From Sphaerolaimus hirsutus (taxonomy: Eukaryota > Nematoda > Chromadorea > Monhysterida > Sphaerolaimidae), in the NCBI GenBank assembly GCA_964036195.1, contig OZ038459.1:1547206-1611205 (forward strand): a stretch of DNA of 64,000 bases. Direction: 5' to 3'. A program made the position numbers and the translations under genes. Below the pieces are notes generated by a model, which was given only the letters and a program-made list of their open reading frames with translations, was not told the origin of the DNA and did no database searches. This document shows, piece by piece, positions 31,946 to 42,650 of the stretch (its first letter is position 1; each line of letters opens with the position of its first letter).

Positions 31946-34067
31946 CCGGCGATGACCATCAGCAAAGCGCTCTAAATCGCTGTTAACTCAACATGTTGGC
32001 TTTTTGCCAAGTTTCTCAAAAAGCACACAAGAGCTATGTAGATTCAATTTCGCACACTGTCAAGTGACGGACAAGTATGAGGATTTAAAATTTACAAAAT
32101 CCATGTCATGAGTCAAGTGAAAAAGTGTCAAATATAATTTCAAACATAAAACTTTATGTTGACATTTCACAGGAAATTTGAAACTTTTTTATTCTCGACA
32201 CTTGCCGTCACTTAACGAGGGCAGCAATTCTCCCCGATGGTGTATCAAAAAGTGTTTCACCAAACTTGGCAGTGAAAAAAACAAGACACTTAAATGACTC
32301 AGATAATTGAGATATGGAACTTTATTCACCGCCATTTTTGGTGAGCACACGCCAACAAATGCTGCGATACTTAAGGGATTTTTGTGCACAGCAGCAAAGC
32401 TAGAGCAGCCTCCAAGCCTCAAATGCACACGTAAAGCCGCGATATCACCGGGATCTACCCATCCGTATAGCAGGGCCCAGATCCAATTAGAAGATAAGGC
32501 ATACGAGTGCAAGCGTGTGCCGGGCGCCCTACATTCTCATTGAATTTGGGCTCAGGGGACGTATCCAGTTATTTTTCGGTATTACCATGCGCATGGAACC
32601 AATTCCGCGAGTGCTCATCTAAGAAAAAGGTTAAAAACAGATAAGTGTACTCAATAAAGGTGACAAGCACTTTATTTTCCAATATTTACAATTCGAATGA
32701 CCACTCGTGGAATTGGGCCCCGCCCCTGGGTCGTATCTCACTCGCTGCGACTGGCAAACCGCAAATATCACGTGCAGGTGTGCGCGAAAATGTTAAGCGA
32801 CCGCAGCTCATGGTGCAAAATAGATTATGTATACTCAGCTGACCGCATAGTATGCGTCCAAAGTTACTTATGTCTTAGTCGATAACGCGCGAGCAGGATA
32901 CTTATGCACGAACTTTCATAATACGAAAAATATTTCAAATATTTCAAGATAAAAAAGCGGAATCGCGTACAAGTGACAAATGTTTTTTCCCTCTCTATTT
33001 TTTAAACGATGACGTCATGATGGAGTGTTTCCTTCAGAAAAATGCATAGCGTGCGGTCAGCCGAGTATACATATATCTGGAATTTAGGACATCCGCGCTT
33101 CTCTTATCACGAAAAAGTTCCAAATTTGAAAACTTAAATTAGTAAAATGATTACGTGGATACATATGTATACCTTAACCGGTGAATACTCAAGTCATTAT
33201 TATGGATTAGGAGTGCTTATGACCAGGTGATTGTTAGATTGAAAGACATGGCAATATGCTGAACAACGAACTGTTGGCACAGCCGATTTTTTCCACGCAT
33301 AATATACAATTAACCCGACACGTTTTGTCGGGCAGCCCGATTCAAAGCCAATCTGCCAATCAAAATCACATTGAATTCGGCAGCGTAAATAGAATATGCC
33401 GAAAAAACGTGTCGGGCTAAAAAAATGTGTAAATTTTCGCGCCATTATTCCATTTCGCAGTGTTTGATTCTGATAAACAATTATTTTTCTTGGGTTCATG
33501 GTACACTCGTTCCATAGGAACAGTTCCCAGGCTCATTTCCTACCTATTCAAAGTATAATTTTGTACATGATTATGACAACCTGTCTACCCGAATTATCAG
33601 ATACACACGCGTGAAACTTGTGTCAAATAAAAAAACTATGAATTTATGTGCTGCTGACTATAACTTTTTATATGAAGAAGTATGTATGCAAAATGCGACT
33701 GCAAAAACAGATCTACACTCACGAAGAGTAAAAAAATTGTCTAGACCAATTTGAACAACCTTCTGCGCAGACATGTGGCACGAGTCTTAGATTTTGATAA
33801 AAATATTTCTTTTAGAAGTACACAACGACTGGGGGACGCGTACCGGGCAGCACGATTATTAGAAAGATGTTTTTTTAATAAAACAGTGCTAGGTCGAATT
33901 GTGAGCTCAAAAAATTATCAATTTCAGAGACTTTTACATCTTTCGACCCACTCGAAATTTTACAGCTCGCATGCCGACCAGCCGAAAAAATGGGCCTCAA
34001 AAATTCCAAAAAAATACAAAAATAAAACCGAGTGCAAGTACAATCAAATTGACACATTTAATTAAAA
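31946..34067. other. Intergenic stretch left of muscleblind
   Basis: No supported gene. It includes CAGGGGACGTATCCAG (32554), a terminus of the CAGGG.CGTATCCAG repeat type, a CCCGACACGTTTTGTCGGGC palindromic repeat (33310-33415), and TCAGCCGAGTATAC (33056). A plus-strand frame of 104 codons at 33751-34065 overlaps the likely muscleblind 3' UTR and is not recognised. Confidence 0.4.
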
Positions 34068-34232
34068 TTAAATGTGCGCGCTGGCGGCAGCATTAAAAAA
34101 GACCGCCTCCATCTGCTGCTGCTGCTGTTGTTGGTGCTGCGCGGCGAGCAGAAACGCAGCCTGGTGCTGTTGGTGCTGCGCGGCGGCAGCGGGCGCGTCG
34201 TATACAGCCGCAGAAGTCACTGCTAGAGGCAT
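34068..34232 (-). CDS. mbl: mbl exon 14, Q/A-rich C-terminus with stop
   Basis: The acceptor CCCTCGCAG precedes an ATG codon in phase 0: MPLAVTSAAVYDAPAAAAQH, then HQQHQAAFLLAAQHQQQQQQ and a short hydrophobic end NAAASAHI before TAA. The composition continues that of exon 13. A GTCTTT donor inside the exon could bypass the stop but is weak. No clear polyadenylation signal was identified just downstream. Confidence 0.7.
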   Translation of the reverse strand: MPLAVTSAAVYDAPAAAAQHQQHQAAFLLAAQHQQQQQQQMEAVFFNAAASAHI

Positions 34233-34387
34233 CTGCGAGGGGGGAGGGGTGAAATGAGGCGGCATGAATGTGGTAAATGGCAAGTGCGAAAGTGGGGCGG
34301 CGGCGGCAAGAATGGTATTATTTGCGACGTTTTTGCACGTTTATTTTGCATTTGAGTGCATGAAAATGAAGAAAAAAAAGATTTCCG

Positions 34388-34637
34388 ATAGCGCCACACA
34401 CCATGGATGCCAACTGGTTTTGGTTGTATCGGATGTCAACTGGACCGACTGGTTTCCATTAAGATTTTAGTTGACGGGTTGTGAAGCAACGTTCAGATGC
34501 ACATGGCAATATTGCATCCTTTTCAACATTGCAAAACATGCACTTAAAAATTGTGTGCGACCCAATTTGAACAAAAATCGAGTTGACACCGAATCCGAAA
34601 GCAGTTGACATCCAGTGTGTGTGTGTATGCGGCACCA
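34388..34637. mobile_element. Degenerate ACACAC..GTTGACATCC MITE in mbl intron 13
   Basis: GCGCCACACACCATGGATG at the left faces ACATCCAGTGTGTGTGTGTA, then GCGGCACC, at the right. The interior carries TTAAGATTTTAGTTGACGGG, shared with 34938-35326, 43678-44095 and 50980-51363. Confidence 0.6.
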
Positions 34638-34652
34638 ACGCAGCTTACAAAC

Positions 34653-34873
34653 CTGGTGCAGCGAGACTGCTCTGTGCTGCGCCAGCTGCTGCTCGTGCTG
34701 CTGCTGCTGCTGCTGCGACGCGGCGGCGGCTGCGATGGCGAGCGCGGCGCCCGGCCCGGCGGCCAAGATCGCCGGCGGAATGTGATAATACTTGCACATG
34801 GGTCTCGAACAGTGGCCCTTTTTCGTAGCGTCCCGGCACACGGTCACCTTGCCCTCGTGCACTTCGACGTAGT
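34653..34873 (-). CDS. mbl: mbl exon 13, sixth CCCH finger
   Basis: The acceptor CGCTCGCAG, with the first codon split from exon 12 in phase 1 (G|AC, Asp), gives DYVEVHEGKVTVCRDATKKG then HCSRPMCKYYHIPPAI. The finger is C-X8-C-X4-C-X3-H, one residue longer in the first spacing than the C-X7-C-X4-C-X3-H of MBNL fingers 2 and 4. A G/A-rich linker, QQQQQQHEQQ and HRAVSLHQ precede the donor CAG|GTTTGT. EGKVTVC matches the NGKVTAC / NTVTVC lead-in of muscleblind second fingers. Confidence 0.82.
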
Positions 34874-34937
34874 CTGCGAGCGGTGATTAAGGTTTAGAAC
34901 GATGGCGCCAAATGTTGGGTCAATTTTCATTTGGTTA

Positions 34938-35326
34938 AATGGTGCCAGGCACACTGGATGTCAACTGGTTTTGGTGTCAACTCGATTTTATGACACTGTA
35001 GAGGTCGCAGGGCAATTTTCAAGGGCAGATGCGCAAATGTCGACGACGAATTAAAATTGTCATGTGCATTTGAACATGGTCTCGCAACCCAATAACTAAA
35101 ATCTTTAAAAACAGTCGGCCGAGTTGACATACGGATGTCAACTGGGTCAACTGGTTTTCATTAAGATTTTAGTTTATGGGCTTCGAAACAATGTTCAAAA
35201 TGCACATGGCAATATCAATTCCTATTCAACTTTGTCCCACATGCACTTGAAAGTTGTCCTGCGACCTAAATTGAACTAAAATCGAGTTGACACCGAAACA
35301 GTTGACATCCAGCGTGTGTGGCGCCA
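34938..35326. mobile_element. ACACTGGATGTCAACTGG MITE in mbl intron 12
   Basis: GGTGCCAGGCACACTGGATG to CATCCAGCGTGTGTGGCGCC. About 390 bp, with paired GGATGTCAACTGG blocks. Closely related to the element nested in intron 2 (50980-51363). Confidence 0.75.
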
Positions 35327-35393
35327 TTGCCAAATGCAAATGGAACCACCGAAGTATACATATTATGCCTCGGCCAACTCAGATTTTGTCTAA

Positions 35394-35556
35394 GGCCCCA
35401 CACACGCTAGTTGACATCGACACCAAATGTCAACTGGTTCCGTTCCTAATTCAAAGATTGTGTTTGAACGTCGTTCGTTCACTCGCCAGCAAGCTTTGAA
35501 TCGGGATCGGCACCAGTTGACATTTGGTGGCGATGTCAACTAGCGTGTGGGGGCCC
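35394..35556. mobile_element. MITE, ACACACGCTAGTTGACATC family, copy 3
   Basis: GGCCCCACACACGCTAGTTG and the inverse GTCAACTAGCGTGTGGGGGC, then CC, flanked by TAA on both sides. Very similar to the copies at 28184, 31478 and 53362. Confidence 0.9.
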
Positions 35557-35605
35557 TAACCGACGGAACGGCACCACGGTCATTTTCCGTCAACTCAAAA
35601 CACAC

Positions 35606-35690
35606 CTTCCGTTAAGTGAACATATCTGCAAGCGGGCCGTTCGCACTGGCCCTGCTTAAAATCGCGGCACACCGGGAGGTTGTCCAAAGG
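35606..35690 (-). CDS. mbl: mbl exon 12, fifth CCCH finger
   Basis: An 85-nt exon: acceptor TTTCGCAG, PLDNLPVCRDFKQGQCERPA then CRYVHLTE, donor GAAG|GTGTGT in phase 1. The finger is C-X7-C-X4-C-X3-H. With exon 13 it forms a tandem pair spaced like the MBNL pairs. The phase-0 entry matches exon 11. A match to ZC3H10-type fingers (CRDFLKGDC) is also arguable, so origin by duplication within muscleblind is not certain. Confidence 0.82.
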
Positions 35691-36056
35691 CTGCGAAAAG
35701 GGAAAAACACCATTTTTATACGATTTTCGAGCATTTTGGAGAATGTAGAGGCTTCTAATCGAGATTAAACCCAATTCGCGAATCGATTATGCGAAAATCA
35801 ACCGTAAAATTTGAAATTATCCATGTCCGAAACTGAGAGTGCCTAGAAAATCTACAATAAAAAACAATATGGCAAATTTATATAGATACGAGACATAACG
35901 CGCAAGCGGGGGCGCCAAAAACTGCCCTTAAAACTTCTTTTTTGAAGTTTAAGGTACAGTTCGGATTAGTGGTGGTAACCGTGTTCGATAGACTGCTTGA
36001 AGAGATTCATTAGAAAGTTGCACTTGACAAGGGTGAGATGGCTCAAAATTGAGACA

Positions 36057-36276
36057 ATAGCCCTACACGCACTAACGCGGCGTCAATTGATTTCAGTTGA
36101 AATTGGATGTTTTATTGAAAGTGTGTCAAAATGGACTTTTGAAAATTTGATGATTTTTTTTACAAATTTTGATTAAATAATACATTCGACTGCAATTCAC
36201 ACATTGACATACTTTTTAAATACAATTCAGTTGACAACTGACACCACTTGACGCCGCGTAAATTAGTGTGTACAGG
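36057..36276. mobile_element. TACACGCACTAACGCGGCGTC MITE in mbl intron 11
   Basis: AGCCCTACACGCACTAACGC faces ACGCCGCGTAAATTAGTGTG, then TACAGG. A diverged member of the ACACAC.CTAGT superfamily. Confidence 0.6.
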
Positions 36277-37004
36277 TAAATAACAAGGGCTCAGTAGATT
36301 TTAGACCTCCGTTCTGTTAAACAGGATAGCTGGACGAGTTCCAGGGCCCAGTTCCAACTTGGGATAAACACAAATACACATCTGAAGCACATTTATAAAT
36401 ACGTGAATATTTTAGATGTACACTTTGTTTATGCATATGCATTTGTTTGTAACTTTTATATTTCTAACTGAAAAAATGTTTCGAAGCTAGGGGGGGGGGA
36501 GACCTCCCGCCCCCACCCTACTGAACCCCTGAAACGTAATAACATATTGCACGTTTTGGAAATGTGGGTCTAATTGGAGGGGTTAGAAAAGAGAATTTAA
36601 AGTAAATGTTACCACCATTTACCCACGTGTGGATAGTCTAATAAACTTACCATTGGGAACCTGTAATCTTCAGTTGTTGTTTTTTCTTAAAATTTTTTCA
36701 TAAGACTATTTAAGAGGCACGCAAAATGAGAATATAAAAATGAAATGGTTAGTAAAGTCACAGGGTGCATGAACAGAATTTATCTACAAACACAGGTTAT
36801 CACCCAAAAAAGCATGCAAAAACACAGCAACATAATTCCCAAGCGAAATCGGACCGGCCGGATGCGTCATGGTATGAAATTGAGCTATATTTATCGCTTT
36901 ATGGGTTTACACATTGAATCTGGAAGCGATCACGAACCCTGCAAAGTGTAAAGTAAACTGTAAAATGTCATGAAAATTGTCAATTAAGATGGAAAGAAAC
37001 GATG
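36277..37004. other. Part of mbl intron 11 without recognised features
   Basis: AT-rich. A TCCAGGGCCCAGTTCCAAC end near 36340 looks like a CAG-targeting element terminus, and ACCCTGCAAAGTGTAAAGT (36928) like a fragment of the introner family. Confidence 0.35.
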
Positions 37005-37247
37005 TGCCTACACACACTAGTTTTCACCGTGACTTCGTGTGAAAACTGAAAATTTTAAAAGTGCAAATTAATGAACACGGTTGAATGATTAAATAAAATT
37101 TTTATTTTAATTTTAATTAATAAAAGTTAAAGTTTGAAAATTTGAAAACTAAAACATGAATAACATACAAACAGAGTAGGCTGAATGTCGCCATGTGGCC
37201 ATTTCAGTTTTCACACAAGTCACGGTGAAAACTAGTGTGTGAGGGGC
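37005..37247. mobile_element. MITE, ACACACACTAGTTTTCACC family, copy 3
   Basis: GTGCCTACACACACTAGTTT to GTGAAAACTAGTGTGTGAGG, then GGCC. Same internal blocks as the other two copies, in opposite orientation. Confidence 0.85.
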
Positions 37248-37418
37248 CGATCCTTTGACACTTTGAATGACACTTGACAAAACCGCATGACATTTCACTT
37301 GACACTTTACACTCCACTTCACACTTTCCATTGTGCGAGGCTGCCACCAGAACCTCGGGCGGCACAATCCACACCCGCGACGCATCCATCCGACCCGACG
37401 CACATGCAACCCGGATAC

Positions 37419-37552
37419 CTTTCCATGTTCGTCCCAGTACACCACGGACATGACATTGGCGGCAGTTCGCGCAGCCAAAGCGTGTTTTTGCTGCTGCTGC
37501 TGCTGTTGGTGCTGCTGCTGCAACGCGCTGCACTGCGCCGCTAGACTGTCGC
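37419..37552 (-). CDS. mbl: mbl exon 11, Q-rich linker
   Basis: A 134-nt exon. The acceptor CGAAACAG is used in phase 1, completing a Cys codon with the last T of exon 10, then DSLAAQCSALQQQHQQQQQQ, KHALAARTAANVMSVVYWD and EHGK at the donor AAG|GTATCC. No domain. The frame is chosen because it is the only open one that satisfies phase on both sides; the other frames give Ala/Pro- or Cys-rich shadows. Confidence 0.65.
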
Positions 37553-38816
37553 CTGTTTCGGGGAGTGAGTGGGGGCGGGTCAGTTTCAGTTGACGGTTCA
37601 GTTGACAGTTCAGTTGACACTCTCGGTCATTTGGGTGCGGTAAACGATATCGATTAAGCGAGACTATGTATAAGAAAGGTTTATCGAAGCTGACACCGAA
37701 AAATGCGTTGGCCTTTTTGGAGTGGGTGAACACGCCGGAAATTAGGATCGGGAGCGAGATTTGATCGGCCCGATTTAGTTTTTTTTGAACAGCTGCATTC
37801 ATTCATATAAAAACATTGATAAACCCCCGATCACTCGCATCCGGACGACGAACTATTCTGACAAAAAAATCGTCTGCGGCAAAACTTGAACTCTCCGGCT
37901 GCATCTGGCCCACGGAAAATAAAGTACAGACACTTGCCCAAAAAGTCATGAGGGCACCCCCGCTGGAACCCCCCCCCCCCCTTAGACCGTTTACATGGCC
38001 CACTTTTTATACCATTTTCAGCTGATCAATTGCGTCCGGATGCTATTCATAATTGACTGAAATCCAAGCTTTCAAAGCCATATTATGGCCTGAAACGAAT
38101 ACAATGAATCCAGGTCAAAAAAACTGCCGGGCCAATTAAATTCCGTCCCTGGTGTGATTGATGCTTCGTGGTGATTTTGATCGATAATTAAATATAGCTT
38201 TTTTCTTTCCGTGATTGGCAAAAAATCAAGTCAGGCGTAATTAAAAAACACAACATCAAAATTAGTGGATTCGTGTGAGTGATATTTCTATATACGGCAT
38301 ACGATTTAGTGTTTTGTGTCACAACAACTAAATTAAAGCATTTTAAATAACACAACATCCGTTTGGTTCTTTCTAAATAAAAAGCTTATTCTTAAAGCAA
38401 ACTGATCAAAATGTCCTAGTTTGTATTATAAGCAGGGTTCGGACGATAAAATCGTATTGAAAAATCAGTAAAATTCTAGGTAAAGATAATATTACTCAAT
38501 AGTTATTTACACTATAAATTTTTTACTTAATAGCTGAAAAGTTTACATCAAATGATTTTGAACACCAAATTTTTTTTTGAAAATTTGATTGAATGAAACT
38601 GTTCATACGGTGAAAGTATTCATTTCGTGACGAGACCTCAAAAAGTACAAAAATAGGTCAAAAATCAGAAATTATCGTCCAACCCTATTTGTAAGCTACC
38701 ACCACCATTTTTATTATGACGTAATGTGAAAGTACAGTACTTTGGGTGCGCTATAAAGTCCATTCACACAATTTGTCCACACATAAAAATGAGCATTCCA
38801 CATCGAGTGCGTCCAT

Positions 38817-38982
38817 GTGACACTCCCAGACCCTGTAAAATGTAAAATGTCATACAAAGTGACTAAAGTAATGTAAAACGTCCTGTAAAAGGGCAAACTC
38901 GTTTGCCATTTTGCAGGCCATTTTACACGACTTTTACCTCTTTGCATGACATTTGACATTTTACAGGGTCCGAGAGTGGCGC
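38817..38982. mobile_element. Introner-family element outside exons
   Basis: Starts GTGACACTCCCAGACCCTG and ends GGGTCCGAGAGTGGCGC. Internal CTGTAAAAGGGCAAACTCG and TTTGCCATTTTGCAGGCC. It lies in mbl intron 10 with no exon next to it. The GTGACA end faces the plus strand, opposite to the intron-forming copies. CAG follows at the right; the left flank is CAT. Confidence 0.75.
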
Positions 38983-39244
38983 CAGGCGACAAGCTTCACA
39001 ACATCTATAAAAGGGTCCTCAAAGGTACACAAATTTAATTCATGCTCAAGGATAGGGATCTCAAGCAAATCTGCGCAGTGCGGTTAAGCACGCAAAAAGT
39101 CGTTCAAACACCGCACATAAGCTGTAAGCTTCTTAGCTTCCGAGGCGCAATTTAATACGATAGTGAAGCGGGTACAAATTCGATTTACGCTTCCTAAACT
39201 AGACTTAAATATGTCGCAACGTTGAAAATTGAGGGCATAAATGT

Positions 39245-39435
39245 GGTCACACACACGCTAGTTCACGGCCGAGACTTTTTAAACTGATAAATCTGTTTTA
39301 AACACTTTTAAGTTTACGAGTATGGGTCACGTTGGATCTTCGTCATTCCGGTAAACTCAAACCCGTCCAAAACTGATTCACCAGTTCGCCAAAATTTCCG
39401 CCGCAAACTCGTGCTCAACGTGGCCGATCCGACAC
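39245..39435. repeat. Degenerate ACACACGCTAGTTCACGG element
   Basis: GTCACACACACGCTAGTTCA at the left and AACTCGTGCTCAACGTGGCC at the right, with GTTTACGAGTATGGGTC facing CATTCCGGTAAACTCAAA. In mbl intron 10. Confidence 0.5.
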
Positions 39436-39567
39436 AAAGCGACGCTCAAAACAATCATAAATACGTAAAAACAAAGCGGTGCGAACAAACTCCCTAAAAA
39501 AATCTCTCTTCACACCCTACCCCCCCCCCAAATGCCCTACAAAACCCTCCAAACTTCCAAAACTCAC

Positions 39568-39736
39568 ACGCGCCAGCCACTGGAGCGGCGAGATACGCGC
39601 CGGCGGCATTATGCCCCCCTCCTGCGTACAGGCCGTGCTGCGAGGCGGCAGCTGCCGCGGCCGCTAGGGCGGCGGTCTGCTGCTGCAGCTGCACTGCTTG
39701 CTGATACGGGTGCTGGTACATGGTGGATAGTTGCGC
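39568..39736 (-). CDS. mbl: mbl exon 10, Q/A-rich
   Basis: The acceptor CATTCCACAG is in phase 0: [40 protein letters not shown] and HNAAGAYLAAPVAGA, then donor CGT|GTGAGT leaving one base. It resembles the FQYQQALANMQLQQ segment that follows the second finger pair in MBNL and insect muscleblind proteins, supporting that exons 1-10 are one gene. Confidence 0.78.
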
Positions 39737-39881
39737 CTGTGGAATGGGGGAGGGGTTGTTTGAGGGAGTGGGGTGGTTTGGGTTTGTGTTTTGGGTTGGA
39801 TAGGGGGGGGTGAACGGTATGGGGGTGGCTTACTCCGATATTGATAACTGAAAATGTCGTGGGGCTGCGAGCGGTGGCCAG

Positions 39882-40507
39882 GGGCCAGATTTAATACTCC
39901 CTACAGATTTGTAGGGTAGGGCGTACGCCCGATAGATTTTTTAAAGTTCAGCCGCATCGACGCACATGCACCGAGAGCAATGCGGTTTGTAAAATACACG
40001 AAACTATCCCTTAAGGTCGCCGATATTGCAATATAACGTATATCGCTTCGATTTTGGCTCGGAAATCACGATTTCGTCATTTCTTGACCGTCTGCCAATT
40101 CGTTTTTTATTTTATTTTGTCGGGCGGGTTACTCGCATAAGTCGCGCTTTTGTACGCTCGTGCATGCATTTCTTTCTTGTCGCTGCCCTCATGGTTTCGG
40201 TTGCAGACAGTGAACACTAAAAAGTGACCACCTGACTACACAAAAGCGTGACCTATGCGAGTAACCCGCCCGACAAAATAAAAATAAAAACGAATTGGCA
40301 GACGGTCAAGAAATGACGAAATCGTGATTTCCGAGCCAAAATCGAAGTGATATACGTTATATTGCAATATCGGCAACCTTAAAGGATGGTTTCGTATATT
40401 TTACATCGGTGCTCTCGGTGCATGTGCGTCGATGCGGCTAAACTTTAAAAAATCTGTCGGGCGTACGCCCTACCCTACAAATCTGCAGGGAGTATTAAAT
40501 CTGGCCC
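39882..40507. mobile_element. 626-bp palindromic element with CAG duplication
   Basis: Starts GGGCCAGATTTAATACTCCC and ends GGGAGTATTAAATCTGGCCC, flanked by CAG on both sides. Long arms (CGACGCACATGCACCGAGAG; CGTATATCGCTTCGATTTTG) are mirrored around about 40215. No coding frame. Shares the CAG target with the introner family. Confidence 0.88.
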
Positions 40508-40510
40508 CAG

Positions 40511-40604
40511 GTGTATTGTGACATTCCGCAAGTGGTAGAGTAAAAAAACCTCTACTCTTTACTCTACTCTTTAATTTTCCACCTTCCACTGGTGAAACCA
40601 GCAC
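40511..40604. mobile_element. Small CAG-flanked MITE, second in a string of three
   Basis: GTGTATTGTGACATTCCGC at the left and GGTGAAACCAGCAC at the right, with CAG before and after. A third element start (GGGGGCAATCCCAAAG) follows the second CAG at 40608, so three insertions sit end to end. Confidence 0.6.
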
Positions 40605-40887
40605 CAGGGGGCAATCCCAAAGAATCAACAGTGTATAAATATTATATGTTTTTGTATCCAAATTTTATGTTTTTGTATCCAGATCTTATGTTTTTGTATC
40701 CAATACTTATGTTTGATAATAAGATTTGGATACAAAAACATAGAACAAGATAACCCCACCTCGTGTTCATGATTTAACCAAAATGCCCAGACAAAAACCA
40801 CATCACTCTCAGTGTCTGGGAGGTCCCCAAAAACCCGGTCATTTATGGGGGTCCCCCCCCCCAAAGCACCCCCCTCGAATAGTTCAC

Positions 40888-40971
40888 CTGCTGTGCCAAA
40901 CTAGTCGAAATGGACACGGGGGTGGCTGCCGCCCCAGTCCCGTTTCCCGCCGCTCCGTTCGGCTGGTACAC
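40888..40971 (-). CDS. mbl: mbl exon 9
   Basis: An 84-nt exon, phase 0 at both ends. The acceptor GGTTGCAG precedes VYQPNGAAGNGTGAAATPVS then ISTSLAQQ; the donor is CAG|GTGAAC. The frame also stays open upstream of the acceptor (ELSPWLQ...), so an alternative longer exon is possible. Low-complexity Gly/Ala/Thr linker; no domain. Confidence 0.7.
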
Positions 40972-41607
40972 CTGCAACCATGGGCTCAGCTCCTGCACGG
41001 TTGTGAAAATGTGGACCACCTGGTATTTAAGAGTCACACTGTATTGTACTGTAGTGTAAATACAGGTGTACTGTAGTTGAGTTGAGTTGACGGATGGTTT
41101 TTTTTGGTGAACTCGAGTGACACTTTGCCATGCGGTAATCCGGAATGGAACAGTAGAGTGGATTGTAAAAAGTTGGCACTGATCCAAATAAAAATCACGT
41201 TTGTTTTTTCTCGCTTTAAAAGAAAGAAATGAAGAAAATTGACCATAAATATAACGAATGGAATCCAACGAAATTCGAATTTTTGGCACAAGCATTCGTA
41301 TGAAACTGGTCCAACATTGTAAATATTTATGGCAAAGTCACCAGAGTTTACCAGTCTCTTGATATTATACTTGTAAATACAGAAGTACGTAGTCGAGGTG
41401 CACAGCGTAAAGTGAACGATGTTGTTCCCGCGCGTGGATTTAATTAGCCCGATAAATAGGTTCTTGTCGGGCAGTCAGATTGATTGCAAATATCTGCAGT
41501 TTTATATCACACCCCCTTCAAATACATGTCATCTTGATTGGTTAACCCGACTTTGAATCGGGCTCGCCCGACAAAAACCTTGTCGGGCCAATTAAATTTG
41601 GCGCCTG

Positions 41608-41698
41608 GAGGCAGTCCCAGACCCTGTAAAATGCCCTGTAAAATTTCAAATGTTATTTGACATTTTACAGAGCATTTTACATGGTCTGGGAGTGGCAC
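41608..41698. mobile_element. Shortest intact introner-family copy, with CTG duplication
   Basis: GAGGCAGTCCCAGACCCTG to ATGGTCTGGGAGTGGCAC, flanked by CTG on both sides, only 91 bp. It lies in mbl intron 8 away from exons. On the minus strand it reads CAG-GTGCCACTCCC...CTGCCTC-CAG, exactly the arrangement of the intron-forming copies, so it looks like an introner that landed in an existing intron. Confidence 0.88.
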
Positions 41699-42015
41699 CT
41701 GGAGCAAGAGGTGAAGGAAAGTCAATCTAAAACTTGGTGCTCCAAAGACTTCTACAACGGGTATTATGCTAAACCACTATTGCACGAATCGCAAAACTAC
41801 TACATCAAATAGTTGCTAATTGCAGAAAAGTCGCAGCAGGCATACGCATAACGCCACTAAATTTGTGTTCAAAAAATTGGATACTTGCCAAAAAATCCGC
41901 CTAAGATTCTAAGCAAAGTGAGCTTTCTCTTGACATAGAAAAAAGGTCTTTCGGAAGTAAGGAAAGTGCCATTTTTGATAGAAAACAACTGAGCTTTTGA
42001 TGCAAGTGAGATAAG

Positions 42016-42226
42016 TTGCCTACACACATTAGCCGACTATCGACAAAAACGTCAACTGAGAATTACATTGGACTTTGTATTTGATTTACGTGAACTCATA
42101 ACGGTTTGTCTCCATCGACTTGAGTTGACGGAGGCTAAAAACGATGTATCACGTCAATTGAAACCGATTTAAAACAGATTTCTCAGTTGACGGCCAGGCG
42201 AGCGTCAACTAGCGTGAGTGGCCGCA
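42016..42226. mobile_element. TACACACATTAGCCGAC MITE in mbl intron 8
   Basis: TTGCCTACACACATTAGCCG at the left, GTCAACTAGCGTGAGTGGCC at the right. A diverged member of the ACACAC.CTAGT superfamily. Confidence 0.6.
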
Positions 42227-42539
42227 GTCAACTAAATAGATTCGCATACGCGCCAGCAGAGGGGCAATCTCAAAGAAAAATCGTGCATGCTCCGAACTGA
42301 ACCATGGCATTGAAAATTAGAACTGGATTTTGCACATTCTCGAAAAGATATCCTAGAAATGGCTCGCGAAAGCTGAATATCAAAGCAAAATGTGTTTGAA
42401 AGCCCGCCCCCGTCAAATTGCATTCCACGGCACAAAAATGAACTTATTTGCGAATCGCATGGCGGTAAATTGAAGCTTGAAATTTAAAAAACGGCACAAT
42501 TTGAGACAAAAGAAGGCCGTTAATTGAGGCTGGGAGACA

Positions 42540-42650
42540 GGTGCTAAATTTTACGAACCCGACACATTTTTGCCGGGCATCCCGATCGCTTGAATCGGGT
42601 ATCGCTACCCGGGAAAAAACCCGTCGGGTCGATCAAATTCCGTACCTGGT
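42540..42650. repeat. CCCGACACATTTTTGCCGGGC element
   Basis: CAG then GTGCTAAATTTTACGAACCC, with CCGACAC / GTCGGGTCGATCAAATTCC inverted sections, ending GTAC-CTG. Similar TCGGGC segments with AATTAAATTCCGTCCCTGG or AATTAAATTTGGCGCCTGG ends occur at 38125 and 41585. Confidence 0.5.

Noticed and set aside
33751..34065. 104-codon plus-strand frame beside the mbl stop
   Set aside because: It lies opposite the probable 3' UTR, is not recognised and shows no supporting signals.
34068..34232. Direct splicing of mbl exon 14 to the exon at 15937-16114
   Set aside because: The downstream exon needs a phase-1 donor, whereas the GT sites in exon 14 that I checked are phase 0, and exon 14 has its own stop.
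34072..34257. Cys/Trp-rich plus-strand frames over CAG exons (also near 37333, 43297, 45355)
   Set aside because: TGC-rich frames are the antisense of polyglutamine CAG tracts; the minus-strand frames have splice sites, phase continuity and muscleblind similarity.
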